47,241 nucleotides of DNA. Source: Hyphomicrobiales bacterium. GTDB taxonomy: Bacteria > Pseudomonadota > Alphaproteobacteria > Rhizobiales > Xanthobacteraceae. The stretch is from contig PLJS01000177.1 in NCBI GenBank assembly GCA_003140315.1, positions 253 to 47,493 on the forward strand, read 5' to 3'. Below, in pieces: positions 8,492-15,883 of this stretch. How positions within the stretch are numbered: the stretch's first letter is position 1; every line of letters begins with the position of its first letter. Both the position numbers and the translations under genes were made by a program. The notes under the pieces are model-generated. The model did not search any database. It had not been told where the DNA came from and saw only the letters and a program-made list of their open reading frames with translations.

Positions 8492-9307
8492 GTGACAGGC
8501 ACCTGCGAGAGGGACACGACGGCCGACGCGGCGCTCGCCGAAAGTTTGACCGCCACCATCGTCAAGGCCGCGGACGCGATCCGCGCCATCGACTTCCGCC
8601 ACGCGGACACGCGGTTGAAGGCCGACCATTCGCCGGTGACCAGAGCCGACGCCGCGTCCGAGGCGATCATCCTGGATGAACTCGCGCGCATCGCCCCCGG
8701 CGTGCCAGTCGTGTCGGAGGAGTGCGCGGGCGCGCCGCCGGCCGCCGCCACGTTTTTCCTGGTCGACCCGCTCGACGGCACAAGGGAATTCATCGCCGGC
8801 CGCGACGAATACACCATCAACATCGCGCTGGTGCGCGATGGCGTGCCTACGGTCGGGCTGATCGCGGCGCCGGCGCGCGGCCTCGTCTGGCGCGGCATTA
8901 TCGGACGCGGCGCCGAGCGCCTGTTGTTCTTACCGGGCTCCGCGCAGCCGCAGGCGACCGTGCCGATCCACACCCGGGCGTGGCCCGCCCGCCCGGTCGC
9001 GACCGTCAGCCGCTCACATTACGAGCAGGCGAGTGCCGCGTTCCTTAAGCGTTTCGAGCCGATCGAACAGCTCGAGTGCGGCTCGGCGCTGAAGTTCGGC
9101 TGCATCGCCGAGGGCGCGGCCGACGTCTATCCGCGCTTCGGCCCGACCTGCGAATGGGATGTCGCCGCCGGCCATGCGCTCGTGATCGCGGCGGGCGGAC
9201 TTATGACCAGGCCGGACGGCGCGCCGCTGCGCTACGGCGTGACACCCGGCTTTCGCGTTCCGGGGTTCATCGTCTGGGGCGATCCCACGAAGGCGAAGTC
9301 GCCTTAA
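8492..9307 (+). CDS. cysQ: CysQ-like 3'(2'),5'-bisphosphate nucleotidase / inositol monophosphatase family
   Basis: A Mg-dependent, Li-sensitive phosphatase family member, most like CysQ, which hydrolyses 3'-phosphoadenosine 5'-phosphate made during sulfate assimilation. From GTG 8492 the protein has 271 residues, the usual length. Seen motifs are the KADHSPVTRAD substrate/metal loop (43-53), Glu76-Glu77 (SEE), the metal-binding DPLDGT box with Asp92 and Asp95, and the C-terminal WDVAAGHALVIAAGG box. AAGGA lies upstream of the GTG. The open frame extends 861 bp further upstream but that part is antisense to chpT and has no family similarity. Its 3' end overlaps the convergent YHS gene by four bases. 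Inositol monophosphatase activity is the alternative. Confidence 0.87.
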   Translation: MTGTCERDTTADAALAESLTATIVKAADAIRAIDFRHADTRLKADHSPVTRADAASEAIILDELARIAPGVPVVSEECAGAPPAAATFFLVDPLDGTREFIAGRDEYTINIALVRDGVPTVGLIAAPARGLVWRGIIGRGAERLLFLPGSAQPQATVPIHTRAWPARPVATVSRSHYEQASAAFLKRFEPIEQLECGSALKFGCIAEGAADVYPRFGPTCEWDVAAGHALVIAAGGLMTRPDGAPLRYGVTPGFRVPGFIVWGDPTKAKSP

Positions 9308-9792
9308 GGCACCAGGCCCTGCATCACGGCGGGCCAGCGTCCTTCCGCGGCTTCGAGCGACCCCTGCGGATCGGCCGCGAACGCCGCGCGCGTCTCCGCC
9401 TTGTGGAACAGGTAGACGCCGTTCTGGCGGCGCAGCCACAATTGCGGATAGCCGGGGCTCGCGACGCCGCGCGCGACGCCGAGCGGATCGTAGCCCCCGA
9501 AACGCGGCATGTAGACGTCCGGATCGGCCGCGAAGGCCGCCCGGTTGCCCTCGTTGCGGAAGCGCCAGGTCACGCCCGCGAAGCGGTATTCGACCTCGGG
9601 GCGGCCGAGCTCCGGCTCGCTTTCGGTGAAATATGTGACCGGATCGAAGCCATAGAGCGCGATGCCGGTGCCGGGATCGGCGACGACGCGCTCGCTGGTC
9701 GCCGCACGCAAGCCCGCGCCGGCGAGGACGACCGCAACGCCGACCAGCAGCGCCACAACCCATGGCTTCCTTGATCGTCCCGCTGCGGTCAT
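9304..9792 (-). CDS. Membrane-anchored YHS-domain protein
   Basis: A 162-residue protein with an N-terminal hydrophobic segment (WVVALLVGVAVVLAGAGL) that acts as signal anchor or signal peptide. The remainder resembles the exported YHS-domain proteins: IALYGFDPVTYFTES, VEYRFAGVTWRFRNEGNRAAFAADPDVYMP, then GGYDP. YHS domains are found in metal-handling proteins, but no cysteines are present here, so any metal binding would differ from the classical heavy-metal form. The start could also be TTG 9804, which has AGGCGAG upstream; I prefer ATG 9792. It converges on the cysQ-like gene. The function is unknown. Confidence 0.8.
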   Translation of the reverse strand: MTAAGRSRKPWVVALLVGVAVVLAGAGLRAATSERVVADPGTGIALYGFDPVTYFTESEPELGRPEVEYRFAGVTWRFRNEGNRAAFAADPDVYMPRFGGYDPLGVARGVASPGYPQLWLRRQNGVYLFHKAETRAAFAADPQGSLEAAEGRWPAVMQGLVP

Positions 9793-9901
9793 AGTTCTTG
9801 CCAATTCTCGCCTGATTCGGGGCAGGTTCCCGGATCAGTATGCGGCCGCCTCGTATGCAACGCGTTAAGCGGGTTCCGGTCCTTCCCGAATGGAGCATTG
9901 A

Positions 9902-10525
9902 ATGCGCGCCGACCGTCGTCTCTTTATTATGGGCGTGCTGGCCAGCCTGCCGCTCGCCCCGGCCATGGCGCAACAACCCGCGCCGCAGCCGCCCCCGCCG
10001 CAGTCGGCGCCTCCGCAGTCAGCCCCTCCGTCATCGGCTCCGCCGCGCTACTCCTCGAACGAGATCCTCGATACCGGCCATCGTTTCTTCGGCGGCGTCT
10101 CGCGCGGGCTCGCGAGCATCGTGGAGCGCGCGTTCTCGACCTGGGGCCAGCCGAACGGCTATGTGCTCGGCCAGGAGGGCGGCGGCGCCTTCATCGGCGG
10201 CCTGCGCTACGGCGAGGGTGTCCTCTACACCAAGAACGCGGGCGATCTGCGCGTCTACTGGCAAGGCCCGACGGTCGGCTGGGACGTGGGCGGCGAAGGC
10301 GCCCGCACCATGATGCTGATCTACAATCTGCCCGCGACCAACGCGATGTATCAGCGCTTCGCCGGCGTCGACGGCTCGGCCTATTTGGTCGGCGGCGTCG
10401 GCATGACGGCGCTCTCCTCCGGCGGCATCGTCGTCGTGCCGATCCGCTCGGGCGTCGGCCTGCGCCTCGGCGCCAATGTCGGCTATCTCAAGTTCACCCC
10501 GCAGCCGACCTGGAATCCGTTCTGA
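9902..10525 (+). CDS. eipA: DUF1134 periplasmic envelope protein EipA
   Basis: The 207-residue protein begins with a signal peptide (residues 1-23, ending PAMA-QQ) and a Pro/Gln/Ser-rich linker to about 50. The DUF1134 domain follows: ILDTGHRFFGGVSRGLASIVE, GYVLGQEGGGAFIGGLRYGEG, YWQGPTVGWDVGGEG, FAGVDGSAYLVGGVG. In Brucella the member EipA is a periplasmic beta-barrel-like protein needed for envelope integrity under cell-wall stress, and its gene is reported to be activated by CtrA. Here the upstream region holds one TTAA half-site (9865-9868), not a full CtrA box. It appears monocistronic and divergent from the YHS gene. Confidence 0.88.
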   Translation: MRADRRLFIMGVLASLPLAPAMAQQPAPQPPPPQSAPPQSAPPSSAPPRYSSNEILDTGHRFFGGVSRGLASIVERAFSTWGQPNGYVLGQEGGGAFIGGLRYGEGVLYTKNAGDLRVYWQGPTVGWDVGGEGARTMMLIYNLPATNAMYQRFAGVDGSAYLVGGVGMTALSSGGIVVVPIRSGVGLRLGANVGYLKFTPQPTWNPF

Positions 10526-10830
10526 CCGCGCGAACGCCGTCACCCTGAGGTGCGAGGCGCGGAGCGCCGAGCCTCGAAGGGCGACGGCGCGGCGCAACGC
10601 ATCCGCTCAAGTTCGAATCAAATAAGCCCCGAGTTTGACGTAAGTATTTCGACGCGATTGTTCCGCGACATCGCACCTGTACGATCGCCCTCGGGTACGC
10701 GGGGCCCTCAGGGCTAAGCAACACATTCTCACCGCTTCGGAACCCGCGCGGGTACACCCCGCCCGGCCGCGAACTCAACTGTACCGATCGCAGCCTTCGC
10801 TGCGTGCGACCGTAAGCGTGTGGAGTAAGC
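10526..10830. other. Intergenic region with palindromic repeat and no gene
   Basis: The 305-bp gap between eipA and the flavoprotein gene holds a palindromic repeat near its 5' end (listed separately). The rest has no convincing reading frame. TTGACG at 10635-10640 followed 16 bases later by ATTGTT could be a promoter for the flavoprotein gene, but the -10 match is poor. Confidence 0.4.
10536..10588. repeat. Palindromic intergenic repeat
   Basis: An imperfect inverted repeat whose arms are CGTCACCCTGAGGTGCGAGG and the partner containing CCTCGAAGGGCGACG. Elements of the form 'CCCTGAGG ... CCTCGAAGGG' are abundant between genes of Bradyrhizobium relatives. It follows eipA and may serve as its transcript-end hairpin. 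Only one copy is in this window. Confidence 0.65.
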
Positions 10831-12240
10831 GTGGTGCATCGTCCGTCCGCGACAGGCTTGACCATCATCGGAGGAGGTCCGGCCGGCATCGGCCTTTTGG
10901 TTGCGGCATCCAATTCGGGGCAATTGCCGCGCCTGTTCGCACGCGGCGTGACGGTCCTCGAGCGGGGAGCCGACTTAGGCGCCGGCGAGCTAGGCGAGTA
11001 CGACATCAATTCCGACAGCCACGCGGACAGTTTCCTGCGCTGCCTGGACGAGGGTCTCGGCGAGCGATTTCCCGAACTGCTCGCGCACTCCGCCGCGCGC
11101 GCCCTGCAGGACTATCGCGGCCGCGCCGCGCCTCTTCCCCTGATCGCGGACTTCGTCGCCGCGATTGCGCGCGCGTTTCAATCTTTCGCCGCCGGCGTGG
11201 GCCAGCCGATCCTGACCGGGACGCAGGCGCTGGCGGCCACGCGCACCGCCGACGACCGGTGGGCCGTTCATGTCCGCCGCGTCCGCGACGGCACGGAAAC
11301 CGATCTCGTCTCCCGGCATCTCGCGGTCGCCACCGGGGCCGAGCCCTCATCGGTGGATCTGCGGCGCCTGCGCGTCGCCGGTCACGCGGTGTGGCCGCGA
11401 CACAAGGGCAAGCTCGTCCTTTCGCGCGCGGTTCTGGCGACGGTCGGACTGCGGGTCGCCAGACGGCTCCTCACCAATACCAGGAATCCGTGCGTCGCGA
11501 TCATCGGCGGCTCCCATAGCGCGCTCTCGGCCGCGAACGCGCTGCTGTCGCTCTCCCCCGGCGTCAACTGGACGCGCGGCTCGATCGTCATCCTGCACCG
11601 CAGGCCGTTGAGGCCGACCTATCAGACGCCGGAGCTTGCGCGCGCCGATGGCTTTCACGCCTTCCAGGACGACGACATCTGTCCGAAGACCGGGCGTGTC
11701 TTTCCCCTTTCCGGATTTTGCTCGGATTCGCGCGATGTGTTGCTGGCAATCATGGGACTGGGCCGGCGGATGCGCGAGGACCGCATCCACCTCATGGACG
11801 TCACCCATTGCGCCGCGCGTGGCGTCGCCGGGACGCTCGAACGAGCCGATCTCATCGTCGCCGCCACCGGCTATCGCCCGCGCGCCTTGCCGCTGTTCGA
11901 CCGTCACGGCCGCCGCATCGCGCTCGCCAGCGAAGAATCCGGCGGCCCCGCCATGGTGGACGACCAGTCGCGCGTACTCGATCGCACCGGGCGGCCGGTT
12001 CCCGGCGTGTTCGGCATCGGCCTCTCGGCCGGATTTCCGCTCGCCGGAACGCACGGGGATCCGAGCTTCGACGGACGGGCCAACGGGCTCGCGCTCTGGC
12101 ACGGCGAGATCGGCACGGCAATCGTCCGTGCCGTGCTCGAGGAACAATCCACAGTATCGGCTTTAGCGCTCGTCCGGGCCGGCGCTCGGCGAACTGCGCG
12201 CGACCAGGTCGACGGTCATGTCCTCCAGCCCGGTCATTGA
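10831..12240 (+). CDS. FAD/NAD(P)-binding monooxygenase-like flavoprotein
   Basis: This 469-residue protein carries an N-terminal FAD-binding Rossmann motif (IIGGGPAGIG, residues 11-20), a second dinucleotide motif in the middle (AIIGGSHSALSAAN), and near the C-terminus DLIVAATGYRP, the ATGY motif of class B and N-hydroxylating flavin monooxygenases (SidA/IucD/PvdA-like). A GD box-like GVFGIGLSAGF follows. The start GTG 10831 has GGAG six bases upstream. The N-terminal region GELGEYDINSDSHADSF resembles uncharacterised FAD/NAD(P)-binding proteins. The gene overlaps the next one, nagB-like, by 23 bp, so the two are co-translated. An N- or C-hydroxylation of an amino sugar or related compound is a guess from that pairing; the substrate is unknown. 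Confidence 0.75.
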   Translation: MVHRPSATGLTIIGGGPAGIGLLVAASNSGQLPRLFARGVTVLERGADLGAGELGEYDINSDSHADSFLRCLDEGLGERFPELLAHSAARALQDYRGRAAPLPLIADFVAAIARAFQSFAAGVGQPILTGTQALAATRTADDRWAVHVRRVRDGTETDLVSRHLAVATGAEPSSVDLRRLRVAGHAVWPRHKGKLVLSRAVLATVGLRVARRLLTNTRNPCVAIIGGSHSALSAANALLSLSPGVNWTRGSIVILHRRPLRPTYQTPELARADGFHAFQDDDICPKTGRVFPLSGFCSDSRDVLLAIMGLGRRMREDRIHLMDVTHCAARGVAGTLERADLIVAATGYRPRALPLFDRHGRRIALASEESGGPAMVDDQSRVLDRTGRPVPGVFGIGLSAGFPLAGTHGDPSFDGRANGLALWHGEIGTAIVRAVLEEQSTVSALALVRAGARRTARDQVDGHVLQPGH

Positions 12241-13027
12241 GGTTCTTGACGAAGCCGCGCTGCCGGCGCGCGCCGCCGGCATGATCGCGTCGAAGCTCCG
12301 GGAGGCGATCGACGAAAACGGCACTGCCGTGCTGGCTCCCTCAGCGGGACGAACGCCAACGCAAACCTATCGGGCACTCTGCGTGACACACGCCAATTCC
12401 CTCGATTGGCGGCGCGTCCACGTCGTTCAGATGGACGAATATCGCGGCCTTGGCCCGGACGATCCGCTCAGCTTTGCGCATTATCTGCTGGCCGAGTTGG
12501 TGCAGCCGCTCCACGTCGGCGGATTCGCGCATTTCAACAACCAGGCCGGCACGTTGATACGGCCGCTCGAGAGCTACGAGAGGTCGGCGGGAACCATCGA
12601 CCTCGTGGTTCACGGGATAGGACGCAACGGCCATGTCGGGTTCAACGAACCGGGCTCCCCGATCGGCTCCGGCTGCCGATCCGTCCGCCTCGCGGCCTCG
12701 ACGCTGCAGGCCAATTTCGCAACCGAAGCCGAGCGGTGTCGCTGCCGCGAGGGCCTGACGCTGGGCTTGCGCACGTTGCGCGCCGCGCGGAACTCGCTGC
12801 TTCTCGCCATCGGCATCGAAAAAGCCGCGGCAATGCGCCACGCCTGCTCTTCGCCGCCCTCGAACAACTGTCCGGCCTCGCGTTTGCGCGGCTGCCGCAA
12901 TCTCGTGATCCTCGCCGACCCCGCTGCGGCGAGCCTGATCGCGCCGCGGGAGCAAATCCGCTCCGGCCGGGGGGCGACGCCCGTCCGCTCGCGTCATCGT
13001 CCTGACCCATTGGCCGGTTTAGGTTAA
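12218..13027 (+). CDS. Glucosamine-6-phosphate deaminase (NagB)-like protein
   Basis: NagB converts glucosamine-6-phosphate to fructose-6-phosphate and ammonia; the fold is shared with 6-phosphogluconolactonase. The 269-residue protein shows the deaminase hallmarks VVQMDEYRGL (catalytic-base Asp) and GIGRNGHVGFNEPGS (catalytic His and Glu; the Asn before Gly-His is normal in Bacillus-type NagB). The C-terminus HACSSPPSNNCPASRLRG is also family-like. It is Arg- and Pro-rich at the end. It overlaps the flavoprotein gene by 23 bp. No nagA, amino-sugar kinase or transporter is adjacent, so it may serve a specialised pathway with the flavoprotein instead of general amino-sugar catabolism (inference). 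Confidence 0.78.
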   Translation: MSSSPVIEVLDEAALPARAAGMIASKLREAIDENGTAVLAPSAGRTPTQTYRALCVTHANSLDWRRVHVVQMDEYRGLGPDDPLSFAHYLLAELVQPLHVGGFAHFNNQAGTLIRPLESYERSAGTIDLVVHGIGRNGHVGFNEPGSPIGSGCRSVRLAASTLQANFATEAERCRCREGLTLGLRTLRAARNSLLLAIGIEKAAAMRHACSSPPSNNCPASRLRGCRNLVILADPAAASLIAPREQIRSGRGATPVRSRHRPDPLAGLG

Positions 13028-13110
13028 CTCCCGAGCTCGCTGGAGTTGCCGCTCCGTGCGTGGCATTCTCGTTTTTGCCCCGCGCGGGACGGGTCGGAGG
13101 CGGTGTTTCC

Positions 13111-14403
13111 ATGATCGAACCGATCATGTTCTTCGGGCTCGGCTTTCTGGCCGCGAGCCTGCTTGGGCTCGTGATTGTGCCGTTCGTGCATGGCCGCGCG
13201 GTCCGGCTCACGGTGCGCCGGCTGGAAGCCGCGACGCCGCTCTCGATGGCGGAAATCCAGGCCGACAAGGACCAGTTGCGCGCCGAGTTCGCGATGTCGA
13301 CGCGGCGGCTCGAGATGAGCGTCGACCAGCTCAAGGGCAAGACCACGAGCCAGCTCGCCGAGCTCGGCAAGAAGGGCGACGTCATCACACGCCTCAAGGT
13401 CGAGATCGGCGAGAAGGCGGCTTCCATCTTCGCGCTCGAATCGCGCGAAAGGGCGCTCAAGGATCAACTCCGCGCCACCGGCGACGAGCTCGAAACCAAG
13501 ACCGACACCCTGCGCGAGCGCGAGCGTACGCTCGCCGACAAGGAAGCCGAACTCGCCCGCCTCACCGGACAGGTCAGCGAACACGTCACGACCGGCGACA
13601 GCCAGCGCGTCGAGATCGTCGCGCTCAAGACCCAGGTCGAGAATCTCAAGGATCAGGTCGCCGGCCTCGGCAAGGACGTCAAGGAGACCGGCGAGCGCCA
13701 CGCGCGCGAGAAGGAAGCGGCCGAGAAGGCGACACAGGAACTCACCGCGGAACGCGGCACGGTCGAGAAGCTCGGCACCCGCATCGGCGAACTGGAGCGT
13801 CAGCTTGCGACGCAGACCGCCGAGGCCGGGATCATGGGCAAGCGCATGGCCGACCTGGAGCAACGCCTGGCCGAGCACGCGCGCCTGCTCGGCGATCGCG
13901 AGCGCGAGCGCGACCAGTTGCGCACCGATCTCGACGCCTCGCGCCGCATCGAGACCGACCTGCGCCAGGAGCTCGGGACCATCGACCGGCGCCACAACAC
14001 CGCGACCGAATCGCTGCGCGCCGAGAAGACGCTGGCCGAGAGCCAGCTCGATCGCGCCCGCGAGGACCGCAGCAAGCTGCAGCACGAGCTCTCCCTGATG
14101 AAGCGCGAGGCGGAGTCGACCTGGGCCTCCGAGCGGGTCGAGAACGCGCTGCTGCGCGAACGCATCAATGACGTGGCCGCCGAGGTCGCGCGGCTCACCG
14201 CCACGCTCGAAGGGCCCGGATCGGCGATCGACACTATTCTTGCGACCGCGCCGGAGCACGTGCCGGCGAATACCAACGGATCGCCGCAGCCGGCGGCGAT
14301 CGAAACCGCCGAGGCCGCGAACGGCGACGGCAGCAAGGGCAGCCTCGCCGACCGTATCCGCGCCTTGCAGGCGCGCTCCTCCCGGCTCACCTCGGCAACG
14401 TAA
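13111..14403 (+). CDS. Membrane-anchored coiled-coil protein
   Basis: From ATG 13111 (GGAGG about 11 bases upstream) this is 430 residues. An N-terminal transmembrane segment (MFFGLGFLAASLLGLVIVPF, residues 6-25) is followed by a short amphipathic stretch and then about 300 residues of charged heptad-rich sequence (for example LRERERTLADKEAELARL, ENLKDQVAGLGKDVKE), predicted as long coiled coil, and a disordered Ala/Pro/Asn-rich tail ending LADRIRALQARSSRL. It resembles conserved hypothetical membrane coiled-coil proteins of Hyphomicrobiales; no enzymatic motif is seen. A longer start at 13060 is possible but its codons look like intergenic repeat sequence. The next gene starts five bases downstream. 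Confidence 0.8.
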   Translation: MIEPIMFFGLGFLAASLLGLVIVPFVHGRAVRLTVRRLEAATPLSMAEIQADKDQLRAEFAMSTRRLEMSVDQLKGKTTSQLAELGKKGDVITRLKVEIGEKAASIFALESRERALKDQLRATGDELETKTDTLRERERTLADKEAELARLTGQVSEHVTTGDSQRVEIVALKTQVENLKDQVAGLGKDVKETGERHAREKEAAEKATQELTAERGTVEKLGTRIGELERQLATQTAEAGIMGKRMADLEQRLAEHARLLGDRERERDQLRTDLDASRRIETDLRQELGTIDRRHNTATESLRAEKTLAESQLDRAREDRSKLQHELSLMKREAESTWASERVENALLRERINDVAAEVARLTATLEGPGSAIDTILATAPEHVPANTNGSPQPAAIETAEAANGDGSKGSLADRIRALQARSSRLTSAT

Positions 14404-14407
14404 TCCG

Positions 14408-15196
14408 TTGCTGATCCGCGCGCGCCTCCTCCTCGTTCTCTGCGGCTTCGCCGCGATCGGCACCGCCACGGCAAGCGCCGAGGATCCCGAGATCGCAAAG
14501 CGCCGCGCGACGGAGCAAAAGGTCTTCACCGACGAGCAGATCTTCGACGGTTTCTTCAAGACGGCGTTCGGCGCCGAGATGCGGATTTCGGGGCGCGTCG
14601 ACCGTATCCGTCGCTACGACAAGCCGGTGCGGGTCTATGTCGAGAGCCGCTCCAAGCCCGACCGCCGGGCGCAGGTCGCCGAGGTCGTCGCCGACATCAA
14701 ACGTCACATCGCTAATATCGACCTCGAGATGACCGACGATCGCAAGGCCGCCACCACCGTGGTGCGGCTCCTGCGCGACCGCGATCTCGCGCCGACACTG
14801 CGGGCCGCGTACGGCCGCAGCCGTGCGCGCGCGATCCAGCGCAAGCTCGAGCCGCAATGCCTGTCGGGCTTCCGCAAGGATGCGACCTATCGCATCGTCG
14901 CCTCGGACGTCTTCCTGGTGGCGGATGCGGGCGATTTCATTTTCTATGACTGCGCCTACGAGGAGCTGTTGCAGTCGCTCGGGCCGATCAACGACGACGC
15001 CTCGGTGCCCTGGACCATGTTCAACGACGACGTCCAGATGGGCTTCTTCGACGTCTACGATCAGTACATCCTCAACATCCTCTATCACCCGCGCATCCGC
15101 CCGGGCATGACGCGCGACGAGGTGCGCGCGCTCCTGCCGCAGGTCATGCCGGACGTGCGGGCGTGGGTCGCCAAGGTGAACGATCTGGCCCCGTGA
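14408..15196 (+). CDS. Exported DUF2927-type protein
   Basis: I start this at TTG 14408, immediately after the coiled-coil gene, giving 262 residues with a signal peptide (LLIRARLLLVLCGFAAIGTATASA, cleavage near 23). The mature part reads FFKTAFGAEMRISGRVDRIRRYDKPVRVYVE, a repeated ANIDLEM/TTVVRLLRDRDL segment, CLSGFRK, and FIFYDCAYEELLQSLGPINDD, which match the DUF2927 family: single-domain periplasmic or secreted proteins of unknown function. Two cysteines (in QCLSG and DCAYEE) may form a disulfide. The open frame reaches upstream into the preceding gene in another phase, which I discard. It is probably co-transcribed with the coiled-coil gene. Confidence 0.75.
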   Translation: MLIRARLLLVLCGFAAIGTATASAEDPEIAKRRATEQKVFTDEQIFDGFFKTAFGAEMRISGRVDRIRRYDKPVRVYVESRSKPDRRAQVAEVVADIKRHIANIDLEMTDDRKAATTVVRLLRDRDLAPTLRAAYGRSRARAIQRKLEPQCLSGFRKDATYRIVASDVFLVADAGDFIFYDCAYEELLQSLGPINDDASVPWTMFNDDVQMGFFDVYDQYILNILYHPRIRPGMTRDEVRALLPQVMPDVRAWVAKVNDLAP

Positions 15197-15246
15197 GGCC
15201 GCCCCGGCATCGGCAGCGGATTACCGCATCACTGGCAGCCTTTACC

Positions 15247-15261
15247 GCACTGCACAATAGG
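15247..15261 (+). promoter_or_regulatory. Shared motif upstream of nasT
   Basis: GCACTGCACAATA (15247-15259), 40 bases before the nasT start, recurs exactly at 19355-19367 upstream of narK. It contains a TGCAC element resembling an NtrC half-site, but a full NtrC dyad is not present. The role as a shared regulator site is inference. Confidence 0.4.
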
Positions 15262-15298
15262 CCGTAGGATCGGGCCTTCATCGCGTTGCGCGTGGTCC

Positions 15299-15883
15299 AT
15301 GGCGCCTACCTTGAACATCGTCATCGTCGACGAGAATCCGATCCGGGCCGCGATCCTGGAGGACGGGGTGCGCGAGGCCGGCTATGTGCGCGTCACGCGC
15401 ATCGCCGAGACCTCGCGGCTGCTCGCCCGCATCTACGCGATCGATCCCGACGTCATCCTGATCGACCTGGAGAACCCGAGCCGCGACGTGCTGGAGCAGA
15501 TGTTCCAGATGAGCCGGGCGGTGAAGCGCCCGATCGCGATGTTCGTGGATCAGAGCGACACCGCCTCGATCGAGGCCGCGGTCGATGCCGGCGTGTCGGC
15601 CTACATCGTCGGCAACCTGCAGAAGGATCGCATCAAGACGATCCTCGACCTCTGCATCTCGCGCTTCAACGCGTTCTCGCGCCTGCAAGGCGAGCTCGAC
15701 CGCGCCCGCTCCGCGCTCGAGGAGCGCAAGGTGATCGACCGCGCCAAGGGCATCCTGATGAAAGCCATGAACCTGACCGAGGAAGACGCCTACACGCTGC
15801 TGCGCAAGACCGCGATGAACGAGAACAAGAAGATCGCCGAGGTCGCGCAGTCGGTCATCATGGCGGCGGAGCTGTTCAAATGA
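15299..15883 (+). CDS. nasT: ANTAR-domain antitermination regulator NasT
   Basis: NasT binds leader RNA of nitrate-assimilation operons and prevents termination when nitrate or nitrite is present. The 194-residue protein has a receiver-like domain (residues 5-120; Asp11, Asp56 in LIDLENP) joined by a coiled coil to an ANTAR RNA-binding domain (about 134-189: ERKVIDRAKGILMKAMNLTE, YTLLRKTAMNENKKIAEVAQ). The receiver lacks the usual acidic pair (DEN instead of DD), in keeping with control by NasS binding instead of phosphorylation. Its stop overlaps the nasS start (ATGA). The likely RNA target is the leader at 19506-19617 ahead of narK. Confidence 0.93.
   Translation: MAPTLNIVIVDENPIRAAILEDGVREAGYVRVTRIAETSRLLARIYAIDPDVILIDLENPSRDVLEQMFQMSRAVKRPIAMFVDQSDTASIEAAVDAGVSAYIVGNLQKDRIKTILDLCISRFNAFSRLQGELDRARSALEERKVIDRAKGILMKAMNLTEEDAYTLLRKTAMNENKKIAEVAQSVIMAAELFK

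Noticed and set aside
9865-9868. CtrA binding site upstream of eipA
   Set aside because: Only one TTAA half-site is present; the second half of TTAA-N7-TTAA is absent, so CtrA control cannot be claimed from sequence.
12218-13027. Asn in place of the catalytic Asp in the NagB-like GIGRNGH motif
   Set aside because: Asn at this position is standard in Bacillus-type NagB, so it is not evidence of an inactive enzyme.
13024-14559. Long Leu/Ala/Gly-rich open frame antisense to the coiled-coil gene
   Set aside because: Its apparent repeats mirror the heptads of the coding strand; no start with a ribosome site.
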